Assembly (NCBI GenBank): GCA_902521795.1
Contig: CABYSX010000008.1
Span: forward strand, 1 to 52,082
DNA length: 52,082 nt
DNA from: an uncultured Alphaproteobacteria bacterium
Lineage (GTDB): Bacteria; Pseudomonadota; Alphaproteobacteria; HIMB59
Direction of reading: 5' to 3'
The notes under the pieces were generated by a model. It was given only the letters and a program-made list of their open reading frames with translations. It searched no databases and was not told the origin of the DNA. Each line of letters opens with the position of its first letter. Positions within the stretch are counted from its first letter, which is position 1. This document shows, in pieces, positions 42,311 to 50,913 of the stretch. The translations under genes and the position numbers were made by a program.

Positions 42311-42961
42311 TTAACTGATTTTTACTATTTCATCAGACTCATATGTTACTTGATCTAAATTTTTCTTTACAATATTGGACATTGCTTTAGCTACAGTATT
42401 AGCGTGAATTGGTCTCATTTTTTTAAGTGGTCCGATAAATAATGGTGTTAATAATTTAAAAATAGGTATTCCTATTTTCTCTGCAATTCTAAACTGTTTT
42501 CTTTCTCCTAATAAAAAAGATGGTCTCAAGATACCAAGATTATCAAAATCTAATCGTTTTAATTCTTCCTCAACTAAACCCTTAAATCTTAAATATTCTC
42601 CTTTATTTTCAGAGTTTGCAAAACCAGATGAGACGAAAACATATGATTTTATTGAGTTTTTTTTACAAATTTGAGCAATTTTTTTAGGTAATTCAAGTTC
42701 AACTTTCTGATAGTCATCTTTATTAGGAGAATTTTTTTTTGTTGTACCAATACAAAAAAAGCAACTATCAGCTAGTATTAAATCTTTAACCTCTTCAAGG
42801 TTATCAAAATTTGTATTAATAATTTCTAACTTTGAGTTTGTAATATTAATTTCTGACCGAGTGAATACTTTAACTTTAGTATAATATTCATCGTTAATTA
42901 AATTTTTAATTAAATAACCTCCAACGAGACCAGTACCACCAAAAATTACAGCAGAAGACAT
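42311..42961 (-). CDS. NAD(P)-binding Rossmann protein (atypical SDR)
   Basis: A 216-residue protein with the nucleotide-binding loop GGTGLVGGYL at residues 8–17. VFVSSGFANSENKGEYLRFKGLVEEEL carries a YxxxK pair (Tyr/Lys), and LGILRPSFLLGERKQFR plus RPIHANTVAKAM follow the HTATIP2/YwnB-like 'oxidoreductase' branch. Such proteins often bind NADPH with little known activity. ATG start. Located 26 bp upstream of the HDAC-like gene on the same strand and 28 bp downstream of matB, so possibly one transcript. Confidence 0.82.
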   Translation of the reverse strand: MSSAVIFGGTGLVGGYLIKNLINDEYYTKVKVFTRSEINITNSKLEIINTNFDNLEEVKDLILADSCFFCIGTTKKNSPNKDDYQKVELELPKKIAQICKKNSIKSYVFVSSGFANSENKGEYLRFKGLVEEELKRLDFDNLGILRPSFLLGERKQFRIAEKIGIPIFKLLTPLFIGPLKKMRPIHANTVAKAMSNIVKKNLDQVTYESDEIVKIS

Positions 42962-42989
42962 ATTAATTTTATATATTATAATTTAAAGT

Positions 42990-44486
42990 TTAAGAATATT
43001 TATCTTTTAAGATATTTTTTTGCACTTTCCCCATTACGTTTTTTGGAAGTTCATTTATTACTATATACTTCTTTGGAATTTTATATTTAACCAAATTATT
43101 TTCTACAAAAACTGAAAGATCTTTTATTTCTTTATTATCATTAATCATAACCACTGCTGCTATAGGAACTTCACCTAAATCATTATCTTTTATACCAAAT
43201 ACAGCAGACTCTATTACAGATTTATGTTTATTGATTACATCCTCTATTTCTTTAGGATATACATTAAAACCACCACTTATAATTAGATCTTTATTTCTAC
43301 CTGCTATAAATAAGTATCCATCTTCATCAAAGTAACCAATATCACCAGTAATAAAATACCCGTCTTTAGTAAAGGCCTCTTGAGTTTTTTTAGAATTATT
43401 TAAATACCCTTTAAAAACATTTGGACCTTTAATTTCAATCATACCAATTTTATTAAGCACTGTATCTTTATCACCTTTAGTTTTATTAATTCTTATACTT
43501 ATATCTTTTAAAGGCTTACCTACTGACCCTGCTTTTCTTTCTCCATGAAAAGGATTGGAAGTATTCATATTTGTTTCAGTCATGCCATAACGTTCTAATA
43601 TTTGATGACCAGTAATTTTATAAAAATCTTGATGTGTTTCAGTTAATAAAGGAGCGCTACCTGAAATAAATAATTTCATATTCTTTGTTAATGACCTATC
43701 TAACCTTTTGTCTTTACTCAACCTTGTATAGAAAGTAGGCACTCCCATCATAAGAGTGGAATATTTAAATGCCTCAATTACTAAATCTATATTAAAATTT
43801 TTAATAAATCTGATGGTAGCACTGCTCATCATAGAAGTGTTTATAGCAACAAATAATCCATGAGTGTGATAAATGGGAAGAGAATGGATAAGAGTGTCAC
43901 TACTATCAATATTCCATAATTTTATTAGCTGATGAGCATTTGATAATAAATTTTGATGAGTTAACATAGCACCTTTTGGTTTACCAGTAGTTCCTGATGT
44001 ATACAGAAGTGCAGCTAAATCCTCTTTTACTCTAATATTAGGTTTAAATAAACTATCGAAATCTTCTAAATCATTAGTGACATCCCCTTCTCCATTTGCA
44101 TTTAATGATAAAATTTTACATCCAATATCATTGCAAAAAGGTTTAATACTTTCAACTTCTGAGCTTTCACAAATTAAGAAAGATGGTTTTGAATCTTCAA
44201 TAAAATAAATAGTTTCATTTAAAGTGTAATTTGAATTAAGGGGAATAAAAACTGATCCAGTTAGAATTGATGTTAAATAAAGAGATAATGTCTCTTTACA
44301 TTTTGGCGATTTAACGAGTATATGATCACCAGGTCTCAGACCTAGATTAGTTAGTTTATTAGAAATTTTAGAAGAAAGTGAAATAAAATCTCTATAAGAA
44401 ATCTCAGTTCCATCGTCCAGTATTAAAAAAGTTTTATTATTATTTAAATTTGGTTCTATTAGATTTGAATAAAGTGAATTGGTCAA
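42990..44486 (-). CDS. matB: Malonyl-CoA synthetase-like acyl-CoA ligase
   Basis: ANL superfamily adenylate-forming enzyme, 498 residues. Core motifs: LLYTSGTTGKPKGAMLTH (P-loop), ERYGMTETNM, FITGDIGYFDEDGYLFIAGR and the catalytic Lys in PKNVMGKVQKN. IYHTHGLFVA and YGMTETNMNTSNPFHGER…GSVG are the characteristic MatB-type stretches, favouring malonate as substrate. No malonyl-CoA decarboxylase (matA) nearby; its product could feed fatty-acid or methylmalonate-type reactions. ATG or near-start at 44486 (TTG: MTNSLYSN). Substrate call inferred. Confidence 0.85.
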   Translation of the reverse strand: MTNSLYSNLIEPNLNNNKTFLILDDGTEISYRDFISLSSKISNKLTNLGLRPGDHILVKSPKCKETLSLYLTSILTGSVFIPLNSNYTLNETIYFIEDSKPSFLICESSEVESIKPFCNDIGCKILSLNANGEGDVTNDLEDFDSLFKPNIRVKEDLAALLYTSGTTGKPKGAMLTHQNLLSNAHQLIKLWNIDSSDTLIHSLPIYHTHGLFVAINTSMMSSATIRFIKNFNIDLVIEAFKYSTLMMGVPTFYTRLSKDKRLDRSLTKNMKLFISGSAPLLTETHQDFYKITGHQILERYGMTETNMNTSNPFHGERKAGSVGKPLKDISIRINKTKGDKDTVLNKIGMIEIKGPNVFKGYLNNSKKTQEAFTKDGYFITGDIGYFDEDGYLFIAGRNKDLIISGGFNVYPKEIEDVINKHKSVIESAVFGIKDNDLGEVPIAAVVMINDNKEIKDLSVFVENNLVKYKIPKKYIVINELPKNVMGKVQKNILKDKYS

Positions 44487-44518
44487 AGTAATTCAAGCGT
44501 TTTAAAGAGAATAAATGT

Positions 44519-44541
44519 AGGTCCTGCATTAAGCAGGACCT
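44519..44541 (-). terminator. Hairpin terminator downstream of proX
   Basis: AGGTCCTGC and GCAGGACCT (44519–44527 and 44533–44541) form a perfect 9-bp GC-rich stem with a 5-base loop, between the proX stop (44577) and the matB start (44486). On the minus strand only a weak T-rich tail follows, so it may also protect the proX mRNA end. Confidence 0.75.
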
Positions 44542-44576
44542 TAAAATTAAAATAGGAATTTCTGGTTATCCAACAA

Positions 44577-45578
44577 TTATGGTAACCATTTCTCCCATGT
44601 AGATTTATTGTTAGCTTTCCATTCTGCTACCACATCATTAAGTTCTCCACCTTCACGAACTTGAACGAGCATTGCAGCTTGGTCAGCATTGGATAAAGCC
44701 ATTTTACCAAAAAACTCTAAAGCTTTTTGATTTTCTGGTTTAGCAAATGTATCAGGATTACCGTAGTTCATTGGATAGTCAACAGCCCAACCTGTAGCTG
44801 GCCAATAGTCAGCCCCACAAGTTTCCCAGTTATTAGCCTCTGTGAAAGTATCACATGATTGATTTGGTGCTAATTTTACCCCAACTAAATCATTAACTCC
44901 GAAGAACCAGTGTGGTTCCCAAAGATACATTAAGAAAGGCTCACCTCTGTCATACATACCTTGAGCTTCAGCTAGTGCGGCTGTTTCTGTTCCTAATTCA
45001 TCAGCAACAAAATCTAAACCAAGAAGGTCAAGTCTTTTTTGATCGTGACAGTTCCAACCAGCAACTGGACAACCAATTAATCTGCCCTTATCACCACTTT
45101 CCATAGTTGCAAAATCAGATTTGTATTTATTCAAATCAGCAAAACCAGAAAAATCTGGATTTGCATCTGCCCAATATTTTGGAACATAGTAATCTGACAT
45201 ACCTGTAATACCTACAGTTCCAAGAAGCTTAACACTTCCGTCACCACTGTATGTCATTTTAACTTCTCCACCGTGAATAAGGTCGCCATTTAACATGACT
45301 TCATCAGCTTCAGCATAACTAGGCCATGACTCACATGCAAAATCAATATCTCCAGCAGCTATAGCTTCCCAAAGGCCTGTTCCTGAGGCGAATACTATTC
45401 TATCAATCTCGTATCCTAATTCATCTTCAAGGATGCTTACTGCAACTTGACATGAAATCTCTCCACCAGTCCAGTCAGCAATAGCAGCTAATAATTTTTC
45501 TGCATTAGCTTTACTGAATGTTGCAGTAAAAAGAATAGAGGATAGAATAAAAGTAATTATTGTTTTAGATAATCTCAT
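44577..45578 (-). CDS. proX: Glycine betaine/choline-type ABC substrate-binding protein
   Basis: Periplasmic receptor (OpuAC/ProX family), 333 residues, Sec signal ending KANA. Aromatic residues suited to a quaternary-amine cage are present: DWTGGEISCQVA, ESWPSYAEA, MYLWEPHWFFG and GWAVDYPMNYGNPD. Cysteine pairs (Cys43, and Cys near ACESWP, CPVAGWNC, SCDTF, TCGADYW) could form disulfides. The likely ligand is glycine betaine, choline, carnitine or DMSP. GGGAGG lies 8 bases before the ATG and a hairpin terminator follows the gene. The permease of this type (50913–52082) is 5 kb away. The gene looks richer in GC than its surroundings. Confidence 0.88.
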   Translation of the reverse strand: MRLSKTIITFILSSILFTATFSKANAEKLLAAIADWTGGEISCQVAVSILEDELGYEIDRIVFASGTGLWEAIAAGDIDFACESWPSYAEADEVMLNGDLIHGGEVKMTYSGDGSVKLLGTVGITGMSDYYVPKYWADANPDFSGFADLNKYKSDFATMESGDKGRLIGCPVAGWNCHDQKRLDLLGLDFVADELGTETAALAEAQGMYDRGEPFLMYLWEPHWFFGVNDLVGVKLAPNQSCDTFTEANNWETCGADYWPATGWAVDYPMNYGNPDTFAKPENQKALEFFGKMALSNADQAAMLVQVREGGELNDVVAEWKANNKSTWEKWLP

Positions 45579-45586
45579 TGATTATT

Positions 45587-45592
45587 CCTCCC
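45587..45592 (-). promoter_or_regulatory. Strong ribosome binding site GGGAGG of proX
   Basis: GGGAGG, eight bases before the proX ATG (45578), marks proX as a strongly translated gene. Confidence 0.7.
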
Positions 45593-45712
45593 ATTAAGTG
45601 TTTATTTTACCAAATAAATTAAAAAGTACACATGCAATTTATTCATCAATAGTTAAAATTTAGTTAAAAATTTGATATTATTAATTAATCTAGTGTAATA
45701 ATATTGATAATT

Positions 45713-46597
45713 ATGAAAAATAAAGTCTTTATTACATGTGCAGTAAACGGTTCTGGTGATACTGCTTCAAAGCACCCTGATCTTCCTAAGACGCCGAAAC
45801 AAATTGCCAATTCTGCAATAGAGTCTGCTCAAGCTGGCGCCTCTATAGTTCATATTCATGTCAGAGAGGAAGATGGAACACCAAGCCGAAAATTTGAATT
45901 TTATAAAGAGGTAGTTGAAATTATTAGATCAAGCAATACTGATGTAGTTATTAATCTTACAACAGGTATGGGTGGAGATTTGGATATTGGTGAAGGAGAA
46001 AACCCTATGGATTTTGGACCTTATACTGATATGGCAAATATTATGGAAAGAATATCTCATGTTGAAGAATTACTTCCAGAAATATGTACACTTGATGCAG
46101 GAACTTTAAATTTTGGCGATAGCTCGGTGTTAGCAGTTAACACACCTAATGATCTAAGAAAAGCAGCTAAGCGATTAAAAGAAATTGGTGTTAAACCTGA
46201 AGTTGAAGCTTTTGATTTAGGTAACATGTGGTTTGGAGCACAACTTTATGAAGAAGGTCTTCTCAGTGATCCACCACTATATCAAATGTGTTTAGGTATT
46301 CCATGGGGAGCACCAGCTAAAACTTCAGCTATGCTTGCTATGTTAGATGTTATGCCTAAAAATGCTATTTGGTCTGGTTTTGCAATATCAAGAAATGAAA
46401 TGCCCTTTGTTGCACAAACAGTTTTACTTGGTGGAAATCCAAGAGTTGGACTTGAGGATAATTTATATTTATCAAAAGGGAAACTAGCAACTAACCCGCA
46501 GTTAGTTGAAAAGGCAATTAAAATAGTAGATGAATTAGGTTCCTCAATAATGAGCCCTAAAGAAACTCGTGAATATTTAAAACTTAATAAAAATTAA
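45713..46597 (+). CDS. Beta-keto acid cleavage enzyme (BKACE, DUF849)
   Basis: TIM-barrel zinc enzyme of 294 residues that condenses a 3-keto acid with acetyl-CoA and splits it to acetoacetate plus a CoA thioester. Metal-binding HxH is in SIVHIHVREEDGTPS; other landmarks are VINLTTGMGGD, CTLDAGTLNFG, MCLGIPWGAPA and the C-terminal GNPRVGLEDNLYL. Together with the neighbouring betaine-type transporter the likeliest substrate is 3-dehydrocarnitine, giving betainyl-CoA (CdhC-like), but other 3-keto acids are possible. ATG 45713 is preferred over TTG 45704. Convergent with the SDR gene, 4-bp overlap. Confidence 0.87.
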   Translation: MKNKVFITCAVNGSGDTASKHPDLPKTPKQIANSAIESAQAGASIVHIHVREEDGTPSRKFEFYKEVVEIIRSSNTDVVINLTTGMGGDLDIGEGENPMDFGPYTDMANIMERISHVEELLPEICTLDAGTLNFGDSSVLAVNTPNDLRKAAKRLKEIGVKPEVEAFDLGNMWFGAQLYEEGLLSDPPLYQMCLGIPWGAPAKTSAMLAMLDVMPKNAIWSGFAISRNEMPFVAQTVLLGGNPRVGLEDNLYLSKGKLATNPQLVEKAIKIVDELGSSIMSPKETREYLKLNKN

Positions 46598-47382
46598 TCC
46601 ATTCTCTCAGTATTACCATCAATTGAGATCACTTGACCAGAAACCCTAAGTGAGTCGCTAGAAATTAAAAAAGAACACATTTTTGCAATGTCTTCTTCGT
46701 AAACCCACTGCTTTAAAGAACTCATAGATACAAAATCTTTCTCAATAGATTTTATAGATCGATTTAGAATTTTGGCTTTAGCTTTTATTACTCTATTCAT
46801 TCTAGAACCTTTAACAGATCCTGGACATATAGCGTTTACTCGAATATTAAATTTTCCTAGTTCCATTGCTAAAGTTTTTGTCATACCAATTAAAGCCCAT
46901 TTACTAGCAGAATAAGGAGCCCTATTAGGAAAACCATCTATTCCTGCAGTTGAAGAAATATTTATTATAGATCCATATTTTGATTTTTTGATCATTGGTA
47001 TTGAATATTTAGTAAAATAAAAGTGACTGTTAACATTTATATGCAAAGTTTTCTCCCAATCTTCTGAATTAATTTTATCCAAAGAAGATGTGGGTCCAGC
47101 AATTCCTATATTGTTTATTAATCCATCTATTTTGTTAGTTTTATATGAAATATGTTTAAAGAAAGTTTTAACATCAATTTCTTTAGAAGCATCACATTCA
47201 AAGATAAATAATTTCTTATTAAATTTTGAGTGTCTTTTAAGTTTATTAATATATTTTTTATCAATATCACAAGTATAAACAGTAGCGCCTTGGGATAGTA
47301 ATAATTTTACTGAAGCAAGACCGATGCCAGAAGCGCCAGCAGATATAATTATTTTTTTATTTTTAAGAGAATTATTTAGCAT
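46594..47382 (-). CDS. Short-chain dehydrogenase/reductase
   Basis: Classical SDR of 262 residues. Cofactor loop SAGASGIGLASVKLL, NNIGIAGPTSSL (the usual NNAG reads NNIG), catalytic Ser in NISSTAG, Tyr-x-x-x-Lys in PYSASKWALIG, and PGSVKGSRMNRVI. CDIDKKYINK suggests an acidic residue after strand 2, favouring NAD(H). ATG at 47382 overlaps the GcvT-like gene by 11 bp, so the two are translationally coupled. Substrate unknown; context points to a hydroxy or keto intermediate of methylated-compound breakdown. Confidence 0.88.
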   Translation of the reverse strand: MLNNSLKNKKIIISAGASGIGLASVKLLLSQGATVYTCDIDKKYINKLKRHSKFNKKLFIFECDASKEIDVKTFFKHISYKTNKIDGLINNIGIAGPTSSLDKINSEDWEKTLHINVNSHFYFTKYSIPMIKKSKYGSIINISSTAGIDGFPNRAPYSASKWALIGMTKTLAMELGKFNIRVNAICPGSVKGSRMNRVIKAKAKILNRSIKSIEKDFVSMSSLKQWVYEEDIAKMCSFLISSDSLRVSGQVISIDGNTERMD

Positions 47383-48568
47383 CAAAAAATATATTATCGG
47401 GTTTGGAAGGAATTGATCTATCTATTCCTTTAACAATTTTTTTTTCTTTATCATAAAAGGGTAGATCAACAATAATTCCTTTGTGAGAAGAATTATCTGG
47501 AAGTAATATTTCTACTTCTTTACCCTCCCAATCATCAGGATTATAAAATCTTACATAGCCAATGCCTTTTTGGAGTGTTGGTGAAGGGACTCCAGCTGTG
47601 ATATAACCTATATTCATACCATTAAATTTAATTTTACTTTTAGCTGATGGTATCGCTGTTTTACATGTAATTCCAAATAAGCAACTTCTTTTATCTTTAT
47701 GAACTAAGGCCTCTTTACCTATAAAGTCTTTATCCATATTTACAAAATAACCAAGTCCAGCTTCGAAAGGAGTCATTGTTGTATCTATATCAGTTAAATT
47801 ACCTAGTATGCCACCTTCAATTCTTCTAATAGTCATGGCTCTTGAAGCAGAAAATTGCATACCGTAGGGTTTACCACATTCAATTAGATGATCCCACAAA
47901 GCTAAATGATCAGTTTTAAAACCATCTGAAAAAATCTCAAAACCAAGTTCATTAGTAAAACCAGTTCTGGAGACATAAAGTTCTTGGCCACCAAGATCAA
48001 AGAAATCAGAACTGAAGTAAGACATGTTTTCATCAATCTTGCCATTCGATGCAGCATTCATAATTTCAATTGATGCAGGTCCCTGTATTTGAAGAACTCT
48101 AGATTTAGGATCTTTAATGTTTATATCGTAACTAGAACTGTGAGCTAACAACCAATCTTCAAATGGACCATCTGCTTGGACATACCAAAACTTATTTTCA
48201 GAAAATCTAAATAAGACGCCATCCATAAATATCCCACCTTGTGGCGTACATGCAAGTGCATAATAGCCTCTACCTTTTTTTGTTGTCGATATTTCTCTTG
48301 TTAAGACTTTGTTTAAAAAAGAAACAGAGTCTTTTCCAGATATTTCAATGGGTTTTTCTGGAACATCAAATATAAGAGCCTTTTGTCTTAATAACCAATA
48401 TTTTTCAGATGGATCTTCATCAATTTTCATTGGAAAGTATCTACCTGCATAAACACCTCTCACCATATTTGAAGTTTGAGTTCTCTCAATATATGGTGAC
48501 TCTTCAAATCTACGGGCACTAATTTCTATAGTTTTTTTTAAATCAATTTCTTCTTGTAAATTTCCCAT
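47372..48568 (-). CDS. GcvT-family folate-dependent methyl/aminomethyltransferase
   Basis: T-protein-like protein of 398 residues, related to the glycine-cleavage T protein, DmdA and the folate domain of sarcosine/dimethylglycine dehydrogenases. Features: ALIFDVPEKPIEISGKDSVSFL, YYALACTPQGGIFMDGVLFRF (conserved Asp), SRVLQIQGPASIEIM, SRTGFTNELGFEI, and TMTPFEAGLGYFVNMDKDFIGKEAL with the C-terminal barrel PSPTLQKGIGYVRF. No extra FAD domain is attached. Likely transfers a methyl or methylene group from a substrate to tetrahydrofolate. It does not show the DmdA-specific N-terminal sequence (I would expect TPYTNRVE-like then NHMLLP), so it is not called dmdA. ATG start, 5 bp after the molybdoenzyme. 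Confidence 0.82.
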   Translation of the reverse strand: MGNLQEEIDLKKTIEISARRFEESPYIERTQTSNMVRGVYAGRYFPMKIDEDPSEKYWLLRQKALIFDVPEKPIEISGKDSVSFLNKVLTREISTTKKGRGYYALACTPQGGIFMDGVLFRFSENKFWYVQADGPFEDWLLAHSSSYDINIKDPKSRVLQIQGPASIEIMNAASNGKIDENMSYFSSDFFDLGGQELYVSRTGFTNELGFEIFSDGFKTDHLALWDHLIECGKPYGMQFSASRAMTIRRIEGGILGNLTDIDTTMTPFEAGLGYFVNMDKDFIGKEALVHKDKRSCLFGITCKTAIPSAKSKIKFNGMNIGYITAGVPSPTLQKGIGYVRFYNPDDWEGKEVEILLPDNSSHKGIIVDLPFYDKEKKIVKGIDRSIPSKPDNIFFDAK

Positions 48569-48573
48569 TTATC

Positions 48574-50913
48574 TTATGACTGTCTTAATATTTTTTTATT
48601 ATCACGAATAATTTCAGGCGGATTATAAGCAGTAACAGGTGAGATATTGTCCTTCACTAACTCAATTTCAACAAGACAAGAATGTGCTATAGGTCCTTGA
48701 CCAAGTTTCGAGGTACCCTTATCTTTTGTGAGCACATTAGGATTACCATGTTTACATAACGTATTTTTATTTTTGGGATTTTCAGGATCGTACCATGCAC
48801 CTGTACTCATTTGGACTACACCAGTACGTATTTTATCATTTATATTTACTCCAGCTAAACAAGCACCTCTGTCATTATAAAGTTTGACAATATCTCCATG
48901 ATTTATTCCACGACTACTTGCATCATCCGGATGCATTTCAACCGGTTCACGGTCTTTGATTTTAAAAGATTTACTATAACTGCCGTGGTCCATTTGACTA
49001 TGTAATTTATTTTTTGGTTGATTTGATATTAAATGCAAAGGGTAATTATTATTTTTATTTCCTAACCACTCACAAGGTTCTAACCAAGTAGGATGTCCAG
49101 GACAATCATCATATTTAAAACTATCAACTGTTTTTGAAAATATTTCTATTTTTCCACTGGGAGTTGATAAAGGATTATTTAATGGATCATTTCTAAAATC
49201 TTTTAACATTAATGTATTTTCCTTTGGCGGTGGTACTTTGAACCACCCTAAATTCCTAAACTCCTCATAGCTTGGAAATTTTATGTTAGATGATTTAGAT
49301 TTAGTAGATGTTTCTTGATAAATCCATTTCTGCCATTCTTCTTCATCTCTATTCTCTGTGAAAATTTTCTCAACACCCATTTTATTTGCTATTCCTTTAA
49401 AAATATCAAAATCATTTTTTGCGAGACCAAAAGGTTCAACTAATTTTGACATTGAAACAACATAAGGATCGCGAGGTGTGAGCATTATATCTTGTCTCTC
49501 AAGTGAAGTGGTACAAGGGAGAACAATATCAGAATATTTAGCTAAGGAATTCCAACACCATTCATTAGAAATAATTGTTTCTGGTTTCTGCCAAGCTTGT
49601 AGAAGTCTATTTAAGTCTTGATGATGGTGAAAAGGGTTTCCTCCTGCCCAATAAATTAACTTTATATTAGGATATTTGTATTCTTTACCATCAAAATCAA
49701 AATTTTTACCCGGGTTTAAAAGTAAATCACTGATTCTTGCAACAGGAATAAAATCATTAATTTTATTTTGATCTTGTGGGAATGCTGCACCAGGTATGAT
49801 AGAAAATTGACCTCCGATGTGGTTAGTTGCACTATAACCAAATCCAAAACCACCGCCAGGCAAACCTATCTGACCTAGCATGGATGCTAACATAATTGCA
49901 GTCCAAAAGGGTTGCTCACCATGATCTTGCCTCGTCAAAGACCAACTAACAGAAATCATAGTTCGTTTTGATGACATCTCTTTTGCTAAAGAGATAATTT
50001 TATCAGATGAAATTTCACTTATATCTGATGCCCAATTAGCGTCTTTAGGTGTTCCATCAATATCCCCAAGTAGATAAGGAAGAAATATATCAAAACCTTC
50101 AGTGTATTTTTTAATAAATTCAACATCATATAAATTTTCTTTATAGAGCGTGTGTGCAAGTCCCATCATTATAGCGACATCAGTGTTAGGTCTTAATGCT
50201 AGCCACTCACCATTAATTTGATCTAATAAATCACTTTTTAATGGACTAAAGTTTACAAATTTTATTCCTGCATCTGCTGAACGAATAAGTTTTTCTTTTT
50301 GATAATGACTTCCAGTTCCACCTTGAGTTATCTGTCCATTTTTTAAAGGGACTCCTCCAAAACATAAAAATAATTCTGTATTTTCCTCAATTGAATCCCA
50401 ACTGGTACATGTATCTAGGTAAGTTCTATAACTTCCTAATATATGAGGAACCATCGCCTCCGCTGCAGCAAAACTATATGTATATTTAGATCTTGTGTAC
50501 CCACCAATACAATTTAAAAAACGATGAAGTTGACTTTGAGCATGGTGAAATCTACCAGCACTTGCCCAACCGTAAGATCCTCCATAGATAGATGAATTAC
50601 CAAAATTATTTTTAATTCTATTTAATTCATTAGCTACAATTTTCTCAGCTTCATCCCAAGAAATAGCTATAAAAGGCTCAGTCCCTCTTAAATTATTATT
50701 TGAACCTGGTCCTTTATCCCTCCAACTTTTTCTGATCATTGGTGAGTCTATACGTGTATGATGATTGTGAACATCTACGATTCCGGGGCCTATGGGAGAA
50801 GGGTCTTTATCATTTTCCCATCCAATTAATTCTTCAACTTTACCATCCTTAACTTTAGCTCTGTAAGTCCCCCAATGAGAACTAGTTAGAGGTAGATCTT
50901 TTTTTATATTCAT
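48574..50913 (-). CDS. Bis-MGD molybdenum oxidoreductase, BisC/TorA/DMSO-reductase family
   Basis: Molybdopterin enzyme of 779 residues, class of S-/N-oxide reductases without an Fe-S cluster. SSHWGTYRAKVKDGKVEEL at the N-terminus has no Cys motif and no Tat signal, so it is predicted cytoplasmic like BisC. The molybdenum-ligand serine is expected in GGSYGWASAGRFHHAQSQ (Ser113). Further landmarks: WDEAEKIVANEL, IYWAGGNPFHHHQDLNRL, SNEWCWNSLAKYSDIVLPCTT, and the C-terminal VEMHPDDASSRGINHGDIVKL. Its ATG shares a base with the permease stop (TAATG). The natural substrate is not known; an N- or S-oxide, or oxidation of a methylated amine, are both possible. Confidence 0.88.
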   Translation of the reverse strand: MNIKKDLPLTSSHWGTYRAKVKDGKVEELIGWENDKDPSPIGPGIVDVHNHHTRIDSPMIRKSWRDKGPGSNNNLRGTEPFIAISWDEAEKIVANELNRIKNNFGNSSIYGGSYGWASAGRFHHAQSQLHRFLNCIGGYTRSKYTYSFAAAEAMVPHILGSYRTYLDTCTSWDSIEENTELFLCFGGVPLKNGQITQGGTGSHYQKEKLIRSADAGIKFVNFSPLKSDLLDQINGEWLALRPNTDVAIMMGLAHTLYKENLYDVEFIKKYTEGFDIFLPYLLGDIDGTPKDANWASDISEISSDKIISLAKEMSSKRTMISVSWSLTRQDHGEQPFWTAIMLASMLGQIGLPGGGFGFGYSATNHIGGQFSIIPGAAFPQDQNKINDFIPVARISDLLLNPGKNFDFDGKEYKYPNIKLIYWAGGNPFHHHQDLNRLLQAWQKPETIISNEWCWNSLAKYSDIVLPCTTSLERQDIMLTPRDPYVVSMSKLVEPFGLAKNDFDIFKGIANKMGVEKIFTENRDEEEWQKWIYQETSTKSKSSNIKFPSYEEFRNLGWFKVPPPKENTLMLKDFRNDPLNNPLSTPSGKIEIFSKTVDSFKYDDCPGHPTWLEPCEWLGNKNNNYPLHLISNQPKNKLHSQMDHGSYSKSFKIKDREPVEMHPDDASSRGINHGDIVKLYNDRGACLAGVNINDKIRTGVVQMSTGAWYDPENPKNKNTLCKHGNPNVLTKDKGTSKLGQGPIAHSCLVEIELVKDNISPVTAYNPPEIIRDNKKILRQS

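Noticed and set aside
47372..48568. DMSP demethylase DmdA
   Set aside because: The GcvT-like protein shares the fold but not the N-terminal residues I associate with DmdA; called only at family level.
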